21,236 nucleotides of DNA from Akkermansia sp. (GTDB taxonomy: Bacteria; Verrucomicrobiota; Verrucomicrobiia; Verrucomicrobiales; Akkermansiaceae): assembly GCA_017555465.1 (NCBI GenBank), contig JAFZGH010000279.1:1-21236 (forward strand). The letters run 5' to 3'. Position numbers and translations under genes: made by a program. The stretch's first letter is position 1. Every line of letters starts with the position of its first letter. Under the pieces are notes generated by a model. It had not been told where the DNA came from. It ran no database searches and worked only from the letters and a program-made list of their open reading frames with translations. Positions 14,529 to 21,236 of the stretch are shown piece after piece.

Positions 14529-16376
14529 ATGAATATGATTCATAATCTCCCCTGGTTATTCCTGGTACTGCCCCTGCTGGTAGCCGCCATCGACTGGCTG
14601 TGCCTCAGCAAGCACCCGCGCCTGGCCGCCACGCTGTCCCTGCTTTCAGCAGCAGGCACCTTCGGGCTCTGCGTGGCCTACCTGGCCGGCCTGCAGACCG
14701 GCACTCCTGGTATCTACACCTGGATGCCCTGCTCCCTGGAGCAGCTCTGCCTGCACCTCGGTCTGGTCATGGACCCGCTTGCCATGCGCATGATGCTGGT
14801 GGTCACCGGCATTGGTCTGCTGGTGCATTTCTTCTCCATCGGCTACATGAAGGGCGACTCCTCCAACCTGAGCCGCTACTATGCCGGGCTGAGCATCTTC
14901 ATGTTCAGCATGAGCACCATCGTGCTGGCCAGCAACCTGGCCATGACCTTCATCGGCTGGGAAATGGTGGGCTTCTCCTCCTACCTGCTCATCGGCCACT
15001 GGTTCAACAAGGCCAGCGCCGCTGATGCCGCCAAGAAAGCCTTCATCACCAACCGCGTGGGCGACTTCGGCTTCCTGCTGGGCATCCTGCTCACCCTAGG
15101 CTTCTTCGGAACCATGAACTTTGCCGACATGGGCGGCAAGGCCGCCGGCATTGCCCCGGCTCTGCTCACCGTCACCATCGTGTGCCTCTTCTGCGGCGCT
15201 GTGGGTAAATCCGCCCAGTTCCCGCTGCATGTCTGGCTGCCCGATGCCATGGAAGGCCCGACCCCGGTTTCCGCCCTCATCCACGCCGCCACCATGGTGG
15301 CCGCCGGTGTATACATGCTCGTGCGTCTGCAGGTGAGCATGGGCACAGAAGCCTTCACCGAAACCGCATGCTGCATCATCGCCAGCGTGGGTGCCATCAC
15401 CGCTGTCATCGCCGCCATCATGGCTGTGCAGCAGGACGACATCAAGCGCATTCTGGCCTACTCCACCCTCTCCCAGCTGGGCTACATGGTTATGGCCGTG
15501 GGTCTGCTGGCTGGTGAAGCCGCCATGTTCCACCTTTACACGCACGCCTGGTTCAAGGCTCTGCTCTTCCTGGGTGCCGGCGCCATCATCGTGTGCTGCC
15601 ACCACGAGCAGGACATCTGGAAGATGGGCGGCCTCTCCAAGCGCATGCCGCTTACCGTGCTCTGCTTCCTCATGGGCACCTGCGCCCTCATCGCCATTCC
15701 CGGCTTCTCCGGCTTCTTCTCCAAGGAAGCCATCCTTGACGCCGCGCTGGCCAAGAACCCGGTCTTCTTCTGGGTGGGTGCCGGTGTAGCAGCCCTCACC
15801 ACCTTCTACATGCTGCGTCTCTGCATCGTGGCCTTCCTGGGCAGCGCCCGCGACCACGGCGCCGAACACGCCAGGGAAGCCGGCTTCACCATGGCACTGC
15901 CGCTGATTATCCTGGCCGTCATGGCCATCATCTCCGGCTATGGCTTCATCGCCAATGACCTCGTACCCTTCAATGGCTTCCACGCCCATGGTTTCGAGCT
16001 CGGTCTGCCCTTCTACGTGAGCATGGGCTCCCTTGCCGTCGGCATTCTGCTGGCCGTGGCCATCTACGGCTTCGGCGGCCGCACAAAGGACCCGCTGGCC
16101 GGCAACTGCATCTCCAAGGCACTCCGCAACCGCCTCTACATTGACGCCCTGTACGACAAGGTGCTCATCGGCGGCCTGCAGCAGGGCTTTGCCCACCTCA
16201 TGCAGTTCCTGGATTCCTTCCTCATCCGCGGCATCATCTGCCAGGGTATCATGTGGTTCACCGTGCGCCTGGGCTACCTCTTCAGCGCCATCCAGTGCGG
16301 TTCCCTGCGTGCCTACACCCTCGTGAGCGGCATCGGACTGATTATCCTCATCCTCCTCCTTGCATACCAATTCTAA
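14529..16376 (+). CDS. nuoL: NADH-quinone oxidoreductase subunit L
   Basis: This is the distal antiporter-like, proton-pumping subunit (ND5 type), 615 aa, near the E. coli length of 613. The channel residues are conserved: E145 in GWEMVGFSSYLLIG, K227 in GAVGKSAQFPLHVWLPDAM, H252 in ALIHAATMVAAG, K343 in THAWFKALLFL and K400 in FFSKEAIL. The DIKRILAYSTLSQLGYM block (304-320) is canonical. The long lateral helix and C-terminal membrane segments are present (LYIDALYDKVLIGGLQQG onwards). The start could be 14529 or the second ATG at 14535. It sits 12 bases after nuoK. Confidence 0.97.
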   Translation: MNMIHNLPWLFLVLPLLVAAIDWLCLSKHPRLAATLSLLSAAGTFGLCVAYLAGLQTGTPGIYTWMPCSLEQLCLHLGLVMDPLAMRMMLVVTGIGLLVHFFSIGYMKGDSSNLSRYYAGLSIFMFSMSTIVLASNLAMTFIGWEMVGFSSYLLIGHWFNKASAADAAKKAFITNRVGDFGFLLGILLTLGFFGTMNFADMGGKAAGIAPALLTVTIVCLFCGAVGKSAQFPLHVWLPDAMEGPTPVSALIHAATMVAAGVYMLVRLQVSMGTEAFTETACCIIASVGAITAVIAAIMAVQQDDIKRILAYSTLSQLGYMVMAVGLLAGEAAMFHLYTHAWFKALLFLGAGAIIVCCHHEQDIWKMGGLSKRMPLTVLCFLMGTCALIAIPGFSGFFSKEAILDAALAKNPVFFWVGAGVAALTTFYMLRLCIVAFLGSARDHGAEHAREAGFTMALPLIILAVMAIISGYGFIANDLVPFNGFHAHGFELGLPFYVSMGSLAVGILLAVAIYGFGGRTKDPLAGNCISKALRNRLYIDALYDKVLIGGLQQGFAHLMQFLDSFLIRGIICQGIMWFTVRLGYLFSAIQCGSLRAYTLVSGIGLIILILLLAYQF

Positions 16377-16391
16377 ACGCTTTTCACAATC

Positions 16392-17870
16392 ATGCTTATC
16401 TGGCTTATTCTCGTACCCGTGATTGCAGCAGCCTGCATTGGTCTGCTCAAGGCTCCGGGCCGTCTCACCGCCATGCTCAGCGCCGCCATTTCGCTCATTC
16501 TGGGCGTACTGGCCGTGCTGGCTCCCGAATGCTGCCGCGAATGCCTTTCCAGCACCTGCGGCACGCCCCTGCAGCTCACCCTGGCTCTGCCGCTGAGCAA
16601 AATCATGGTGCTGCTGAGCATCCTGGTCACCTTTGGTGCCGTGGCAGGCATGAAAGCCCCCAACGCCGATGCCGAACGCAGCTGGGCTATCTCCGCCCTG
16701 CTCATCTCCACCGGTGCCATCGGCGCCTTCATGTCCGACAACATCATCGCCTTCTACGGCTTCCATGAACTGGCCCTCATCCCGACCTTCATCATGATCG
16801 GCTGCTATGGCCGCGGCGACCGCCGCCACATCGCCTGGACCGCCACCATCTACCTGGGGCTGGCCTCCATGGTACTGCTGGCAGGCCTGCTGCTGCTCTG
16901 CGCCGAAATGCACGCCTGGAGCTTCACCGCCATGGCAGCCTCCGTGCAGGCCGGCATCATGCCCGCCTCCACCTGCACCATCGCCGCCCTGCTCATCGTA
17001 GGCTTCGGCGCGCTGGTCTCCCTGTTCCCGTTCCACACCTGGGCCGCCCCGGCCTATGCCTGCGCCCCAGCTCCCATCGCCATGCTGCATGCAGGTGTGC
17101 TCAAGAAGTTCGGCCTGTACGGTCTCTTCACCCTGGCCTACATCTTCGGCAACAAGTGCGAAGCCCTCTTCGGCTGCTGGAACAACTGGCTGCTGGTGAT
17201 GCTGCTGGGCAACGTGCTCTGGGTGGGCTATGTCACCATCTCCCAGACCCGCCTGGACCTCATGCTCGGTAACTCCTCCGTCATGCACATGGGCTACATC
17301 TTCCTGGCCTTTGCCGCCTACGTTGCCTGCAACGGCAACAACGAGCTGGCCATCCAGGGTGCTGCCCTGCTCATGCTGGCCCACGGCCTGACCATCGCCC
17401 TGCTCTTCCTCCTCACCGGGCAGGTAGAAGCCCAGACCCGCACCCTGGAGCTCGACTCCATGGGCGGCCTCGGCACCAAGCTTCCGGCACTGGGCTTCCT
17501 CTTCGGACTGGCCGGCATGGCCTCCATCGGCCTGCCCCTGCTGGCCAACTTCGTGGGTGAGTTCACCGTCTTCGTCTCCTGCTTCGCCGGGTGGCAGCCT
17601 GCTGCCTCCACCTGCGATTGCTGGCTGGGTAGCGTTGCCAACTTCTTTGGCGGCCTCGGCCCGGTGCAGCTGGCCACCATCGGTGCGCTGTGGGGCCTGG
17701 TCATCAGCGCCATCTACATGCTGCGCGCCTTCCGCAACATCTTCGAAGGCCCCGTCGGCACCGCCTCCGAACGCGCCACCGGCCTCACGAAGCTCGACAT
17801 CGTGGCAGCCTGCTTCCTGGCCGTCTTCATCGTCCTCTTCGGCATCTGCCCGCCCACCTGCCTTCTCTGA
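16392..17870 (+). CDS. nuoM: NADH-quinone oxidoreductase subunit M, divergent antiporter-like subunit
   Basis: This is the ND4-type antiporter-like subunit, 492 aa, with about 14 membrane helices. E126 (YGFHELALIPTFIMIG) matches the TM5 glutamate, K238 (GVLKKFGLYG) the TM8 lysine and E390 (NFVGEFTVF) the TM12 glutamate. The central TM7 lysine, found as K227 in NuoL and K220 in NuoN here, is L208 in FGALVSLFPFHTW. The usual WLPDAHxxAPT stretch is WAAPAYACAPAP, and the usual DxKRLxAYSS is RLDLMLGNSS. The gene is intact and in the normal place between nuoL and nuoN, so it should be functional, but the proton route in this subunit must differ from the textbook one. I recall similar NuoM proteins in other Verrucomicrobiota. 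Confidence 0.94.
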   Translation: MLIWLILVPVIAAACIGLLKAPGRLTAMLSAAISLILGVLAVLAPECCRECLSSTCGTPLQLTLALPLSKIMVLLSILVTFGAVAGMKAPNADAERSWAISALLISTGAIGAFMSDNIIAFYGFHELALIPTFIMIGCYGRGDRRHIAWTATIYLGLASMVLLAGLLLLCAEMHAWSFTAMAASVQAGIMPASTCTIAALLIVGFGALVSLFPFHTWAAPAYACAPAPIAMLHAGVLKKFGLYGLFTLAYIFGNKCEALFGCWNNWLLVMLLGNVLWVGYVTISQTRLDLMLGNSSVMHMGYIFLAFAAYVACNGNNELAIQGAALLMLAHGLTIALLFLLTGQVEAQTRTLELDSMGGLGTKLPALGFLFGLAGMASIGLPLLANFVGEFTVFVSCFAGWQPAASTCDCWLGSVANFFGGLGPVQLATIGALWGLVISAIYMLRAFRNIFEGPVGTASERATGLTKLDIVAACFLAVFIVLFGICPPTCLL

Positions 17871-17899
17871 TTAACTGACACCCCAACATTGAGCAACAT

Positions 17900-19351
17900 A
17901 TGAATATCGTATCAACCTACACATGGTGTCAGTTCGCACCGGCATTTGCCCTGGTGGGTCTGGCAGCCCTGCTCATTCTGGCAGATGCCCTGCTGCCCAA
18001 GCTGCCGAAGCGCGCCTTCGCCTTCATCGGCGCCATGGGCTGCTTCGTCGCCTCCTACTTCCTGTACACCGGCAGCCAGCCCAACTTCCTGGGCTGCATC
18101 GCCGCCGTGGCCACGGGACTTTCCATCCTCCTGGCATTCGACTACACCAAAATCTGCTGCGAATCCATCGCCGGAGGCAGCAATGAGGAAGGCACGGGTG
18201 AATTCTACGCCCTGCCGCTGGTAGCCTGCGCAGGCATCCTGAGCCTCACCCAGGCACGTGACCTCGTCATGCTCTTCGTGAGCCTCGAAGTCATCACCCT
18301 CAGCTCCTACGTGCTGGCCGGCTACTTCCGCCGCAACCAGGGCTCCATCGAAGCCGGCATCAAATACCTGGTGCTGGGCGCCATGAGCACCGGCATCCTC
18401 GTCTACGGTACCGCCTGGTACTTCGGCATGGTCGGTACCTTCAACCTGGGGCACGAAGTCGTCTTCACCGCCATCAAGGGAGGCGTAGCCGCCAGCCCCA
18501 CGCTGGCCGTCGGCTTCCTCGTAGCCACCGCCATGCTCTTTGCAGGTGCCTTCTTCAAGATTGGCGCCGCCCCCATGCACGTGTGGATTCCGGATGTATA
18601 CCAAGGTGCCCCCACCCCCACCACAGCCTTCCTGGCCGTGGCCTCCAAGACAGCAGGCTTCATCGTCCTCTGCGCACTGGTTCTTCCCTTTGCTCCGTTC
18701 TGTGTACCGGGCAGCATGATTGGCAAGCTGCTCATCTGGTGCTTTGCCCTCGTCGCCGGCGTCACCCTCATCATCGGCAACATGGGAGCCATCCGCCAGA
18801 CCAACATCAAGCGACTGCTCGGTTACTCCTCCGTCGCCCAGGCTGGTTTCATCATGGTATTCTTCCTGAACGTGAACAGCATCCTGGTTGACCTTGTGGG
18901 GCAGTATCTCCTGGCCTACGCTCTGGCCACCCTCGCTGCCTTCTACGCCGTTGCCATGGTGCGCACCCAGCGCGGCAGCGAAGAAATCGCAGCCTTCCGC
19001 GGCCTTGGCAAGAGCAATCCCCGCACGGCCTTCCTCATCACCGTGTGCTTTGCCTCCCTGGCAGGTGTGCCCCTCACCATGGGCTTCATGGTGAAGATGT
19101 ACTCCTTCGTGGCAGCCATCACCGCCATGGGCAACTGGGCAGGCATCTGCTGGCTGCTGCCCGTCATGGTAATCACCGCCGCCATGGGCTTCTACTACTA
19201 CTTCAAGGTCATCCGCGCCATGTACTGGGAGAAAGCCGAACCCGGCCACAAAGCCCTGCAGGTACCTGTCTGCACCGGCATCGTGCTCACCCTCTGCGCG
19301 CTGGCTCTCATTTACCTGGGCACCATGCCCCTGCTCGTCAGCATGGGCTGA
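17900..19351 (+). CDS. nuoN: NADH-quinone oxidoreductase subunit N
   Basis: This is the ND2-type antiporter-like subunit, 483 aa. Key residues are in place: E130 (LFVSLEVITLSSYVLAGY), K220 (FFKIGAAPMHVWIPDVYQGA), K250 (VASKTAGF) and K399 (GFMVKMY), the lysine that replaces glutamate in TM12 of NuoN. The TNIKRLLGYSSVAQAGF block (301-317) is canonical, in contrast to NuoM upstream. About 14 membrane segments are predicted by eye. It is the last gene of the operon; a strong terminator begins 27 bases after the stop codon. The 29-base gap from nuoM is the widest after the nuoD-nuoE gap. Confidence 0.97.
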   Translation: MNIVSTYTWCQFAPAFALVGLAALLILADALLPKLPKRAFAFIGAMGCFVASYFLYTGSQPNFLGCIAAVATGLSILLAFDYTKICCESIAGGSNEEGTGEFYALPLVACAGILSLTQARDLVMLFVSLEVITLSSYVLAGYFRRNQGSIEAGIKYLVLGAMSTGILVYGTAWYFGMVGTFNLGHEVVFTAIKGGVAASPTLAVGFLVATAMLFAGAFFKIGAAPMHVWIPDVYQGAPTPTTAFLAVASKTAGFIVLCALVLPFAPFCVPGSMIGKLLIWCFALVAGVTLIIGNMGAIRQTNIKRLLGYSSVAQAGFIMVFFLNVNSILVDLVGQYLLAYALATLAAFYAVAMVRTQRGSEEIAAFRGLGKSNPRTAFLITVCFASLAGVPLTMGFMVKMYSFVAAITAMGNWAGICWLLPVMVITAAMGFYYYFKVIRAMYWEKAEPGHKALQVPVCTGIVLTLCALALIYLGTMPLLVSMG

Positions 19352-19378
19352 TTTCAGCTGCCCGCACAACCTTCAAGT

Positions 19379-19410
19379 CCCCGCTGGTACACCCACCAGC
19401 GGGGCTTTTT
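19379..19410 (+). terminator. Rho-independent terminator of the nuo operon
   Basis: CCCCGCTGGT (19379-19388) pairs perfectly with ACCAGCGGGG (19395-19404) around a 6-base loop and is followed by CTTTTTG. It closes the nuo transcript before aroB, which has its own promoter. Confidence 0.92.
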
Positions 19411-19431
19411 GTACCCTACCACCCATCCCCA

Positions 19432-19463
19432 CACTAATCACTATTCACTACTCACTAATCACT
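19432..19463 (+). repeat. short direct repeats CACTAATCACT in a G-poor spacer
   Basis: Two perfect copies of CACTAATCACT (19432-19442 and 19453-19463) are spaced 21 bp apart with shorter CACTA units between them. The surrounding stretch (about 19412-19470) has almost no G on the plus strand. A further CACTAATC is at 20628-20635, in the gap after aroB. The role is unknown; it could be a binding site or a decaying low-complexity repeat. Confidence 0.6.
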
Positions 19464-19482
19464 CCCCTGACGTTTTATCTCC

Positions 19483-19510
19483 TTGCATCCGGCAGCGGCA
19501 GCGATATAAT
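19483..19510 (+). promoter_or_regulatory. aroB promoter, predicted leaderless
   Basis: TTGCAT (19483-19488), a 16-bp spacer and a perfect TATAAT (19505-19510) are followed by only six bases before the ATG at 19517. Transcription should start at or within a base or two of the start codon. Confidence 0.7.
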
Positions 19511-19516
19511 AGCCAC

Positions 19517-20620
19517 ATGGCGAATGTCTCCCTTTCCCTCGGCTCTAAATCATATGATGTACACGTTGCCAACGGCGTCCTCGAAACCATTGGCGACCTT
19601 TGCAACAGCGTACGCCTGAAAGGCAAAGCAGCCATCATCTCTGACTCTAATGTCGAGCCGCTCTACGCCGGGCACGTACGCCAGAGTCTGGAAAAAGCAG
19701 GCTACACAGTTTCCCAGCACAGCTTCCCCGCTGGAGAGGCCCACAAAAACCTCAGCACCATCGAAACCATCGTCAACGAAATGGTGCAGGCCGGGCACGA
19801 CCGCACCAGCTTCGTCGTGGCACTTGGCGGCGGCGTCGTGGGAGACATGGCCGGCTTCATCGCCAGCATCTACTACCGCGGTATCCCCTTCGTGCAGATA
19901 CCCACCAGCGTCATGGCGCAGGTAGACAGCTCCGTGGGCGGCAAAACAGCCGTCGATATCGCCGCCGGCAAAAACCTCATCGGCGCATTCCACCAGCCGC
20001 GGCTCGTGCTCATCGACCCCAACACCCTCAGCACCCTCTCCCCACGGCTCATCCGCGAAGGCATGGCAGAAATGGTCAAGCACGCAGCCATCCGCAACCC
20101 CGGTATGCTCCATACCCTGCGCACCCTGGCAGAAGAAATCGGACCCGGCTTCACCCCCGCCACCATTGAAAAACTGCCAGACATCATCGCCGCAAACATC
20201 GCCATCAAAGCCCGCATTGTGGAGGAGGACGAAAAAGAAACCCTCGGCATCCGCGCATTCCTCAACCTGGGCCACACCATCGGCCACGGCATCGAAGCCG
20301 CCCTGCCCTATGGCGAACTGCTGCATGGCGAAGCCGTCAGCCTCGGGCTGCGAGCCGCCCTCTTCCTTTCCCGGCGGCATGCCGGGCTGAGCGCCGCAGA
20401 AGAACGAGATGTGCTCGACACCCTGCGCGCGCTGGAACTGCCCCTCACCCTGCCGCCTGGCGTCGATATCGACCGCGCACTGGCCCTCACCGCCAGCGAC
20501 AAGAAATTCCAGAACGGCAGCATCCGCTTCGTCCTCCTCGAAGCGCTTGGCCGCCCCCTCCTTAGCAAAGACATCACCAAACAAGACCTCCGCGACGCCA
20601 TCACCACCCTCCAAAATTAA
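19517..20620 (+). CDS. aroB: 3-dehydroquinate synthase
   Basis: This cytoplasmic enzyme of 367 aa converts DAHP to 3-dehydroquinate, the second step of the shikimate pathway, using NAD+ and a divalent metal. The NAD-binding GGGVVGDMAGF is at 104-114, and QIPTSVMAQVDSSVGGKTAVD at 127-147 is the family signature. The metal ligands are E185 (REGMAEMVKHA), H253 (LNLGHTIGHGIE) and H270 (LLHGEAVSLG). The length fits AroB (about 360 aa). The frame extends upstream to 19409, but that part overlaps the nuo terminator and the repeat-rich spacer; starting at 19517 (MANVSLSLGSKSY) matches the family and sits directly after the TATAAT box. An aminopeptidase gene follows after 22 bases and is probably cotranscribed. 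Confidence 0.96.
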   Translation: MANVSLSLGSKSYDVHVANGVLETIGDLCNSVRLKGKAAIISDSNVEPLYAGHVRQSLEKAGYTVSQHSFPAGEAHKNLSTIETIVNEMVQAGHDRTSFVVALGGGVVGDMAGFIASIYYRGIPFVQIPTSVMAQVDSSVGGKTAVDIAAGKNLIGAFHQPRLVLIDPNTLSTLSPRLIREGMAEMVKHAAIRNPGMLHTLRTLAEEIGPGFTPATIEKLPDIIAANIAIKARIVEEDEKETLGIRAFLNLGHTIGHGIEAALPYGELLHGEAVSLGLRAALFLSRRHAGLSAAEERDVLDTLRALELPLTLPPGVDIDRALALTASDKKFQNGSIRFVLLEALGRPLLSKDITKQDLRDAITTLQN

Positions 20621-20642
20621 TCCCTAACACTAATCCCTCCCC

Positions 20643-21236
20643 ATGACCGATCCCCGCACCACACAGCTTGCCCAGAACCTCATCCGCCACTCCTGCCGCG
20701 TGCAGCCCGGCGAACACGTCCTGCTCGAAATCATCGACGCACCGGATGAAATCGCCATCGAACTCATCCGCGCCGTGCGCGACGCCGGCGGCCACCCCCA
20801 CATCAACCTGCGCCACAGCCGCGTCACCCGCGAAATGTTTGCCGGCGCCACAGATGACCAGTACGCCTCCATCGCCGGCTTTGAACTGGCAGAAATGCAG
20901 GGCATGGATGCCTACATCGCCATCCGCGGCGGGCAGAACAGCTTCGAAAACTCCAGCGTGCCTGCCGAAAAAATGGCCCTCGCCCAGAAACACATGCGCC
21001 CGGTGCACAACCACCGCGTCTGCAAGACCAAGTGGTGCGTGCTGCGCTGGCCCACCCCCAGCATGGCCCAGGGAGCCGGCATGAGCACCGAAGCCTTCGA
21101 GGACTTCTACTTCCGCTGCTGCCTGGCAGACTACCAGCAGCTCCGCGTCGCCATGGACAAGCTGGCCGAACGCATGATGCGCACCGATAAAGTCCGCATC
21201 ACCGGCCCCGGAACCGACCTCACCTTCTCCATCAAG
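20643..21236 (+). CDS. M29-family aminopeptidase, N-terminal part (cut by window end)
   Basis: The visible 198 residues (MTDPRTTQLAQNLIRHSCRV...) match the N-terminal domain of the thermophilic/leucyl aminopeptidase M29 family. Features are a first helix ending in VQPGEHVLLEI, then an alpha/beta fold with IELIRAVRDAGGHPHINLR, and the block RPVHNHRVCKTKWCVLRWPTPSMAQGAGMSTEAFEDFYF, which in this family precedes the catalytic domain. M29 enzymes are cytoplasmic metallopeptidases removing N-terminal residues from peptides; their metal ligands (Glu, His and Asp) lie beyond the window, so activity cannot be checked. The start follows a pyrimidine-rich gap (CTAATCCCTCCCC) with no Shine-Dalgarno sequence. 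It is in an apparent operon with aroB, without an obvious functional link. Confidence 0.85.
   Translation, partial: MTDPRTTQLAQNLIRHSCRVQPGEHVLLEIIDAPDEIAIELIRAVRDAGGHPHINLRHSRVTREMFAGATDDQYASIAGFELAEMQGMDAYIAIRGGQNSFENSSVPAEKMALAQKHMRPVHNHRVCKTKWCVLRWPTPSMAQGAGMSTEAFEDFYFRCCLADYQQLRVAMDKLAERMMRTDKVRITGPGTDLTFSIK

Noticed and set aside
7726..19369. Very long open frames on the minus strand opposite the nuo genes (for example 697 aa at 7726-9819 and 762 aa at 15096-17384)
   Set aside because: They are rich in His, Gly, Asp and Glu with no recognisable domain, and lie opposite genes with clear family motifs. GC-rich codon bias on the coding strand removes antisense stop codons.
19409..19516. 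Extended N-terminus of AroB
   Set aside because: The region contains the end of the nuo terminator, the repeats and the promoter; AroB proteins start at the MANVSLSL position.
1..21236. Search for tRNA, rRNA, CRISPR arrays, insertion sequences, phage genes and riboswitches
   Set aside because: No cloverleaf, repeat-spacer array, transposase, integrase or recognisable riboswitch core was seen on either strand.

Overview
The window reads as chromosomal DNA of a GC-rich, Gram-negative, respiring bacterium, most likely a member of Verrucomicrobiota (Akkermansiaceae-like). This placement is an inference from several things: a TIGR04073-like small secreted protein, a divergent NuoM of a kind I associate with that phylum, an uncharacterised 149-aa protein whose conserved ends I recall from that phylum, and the almost complete absence of Shine-Dalgarno sequences. 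No database search was possible. I see no mobile element, phage gene, CRISPR array, tRNA or rRNA, and no stretch over 300 bases without a gene.

Layout. (1) Bases 1-2843, minus strand: the start of a Pro/Ala-rich protein running off the left edge; a large membrane protein of the O-antigen ligase/polymerase family with a periplasmic C-terminal domain; and rpsU (ribosomal protein bS21) with its own promoter and terminator. (2) Bases 2980-5334, plus strand: two overlapping radical SAM/SPASM genes that look like AhbD and AhbC, the last two enzymes of the siroheme-dependent heme pathway. (3) Bases 5371-5913: a small secreted protein with a promoter and a strong terminator. (4) Bases 5922-6405, minus strand: an uncharacterised 149-aa protein. 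(5) Bases 6502-19410, plus strand: an operon nuoDEFGHIJKLMN (proton-pumping NADH:quinone oxidoreductase, complex I), opened by a promoter with an internal inverted repeat and closed by a textbook terminator. nuoA, nuoB and nuoC are not next to it. (6) Bases 19483-21236: aroB (3-dehydroquinate synthase), followed by the start of an M29 aminopeptidase cut by the window edge.

How the genes fit together. Complex I feeds electrons from NADH to quinone. Heme from AhbC/AhbD would be needed by a terminal quinol oxidase or other cytochromes, and the AroB product leads to chorismate, from which menaquinone can be made. These links are plausible but inferred.

Main observations. Gene starts here almost never carry a Shine-Dalgarno sequence. 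At four promoters the -10 box lies only 6-10 bases before the start codon, predicting leaderless or nearly leaderless mRNAs. NuoM lacks the central TM7 lysine that NuoL and NuoN keep. NuoG is short and lacks the N7 cluster ligands, and NuoH and NuoJ carry unusual insertions. I found no wholly unknown multi-gene system; the most novel signal is the unusual translation-initiation architecture.
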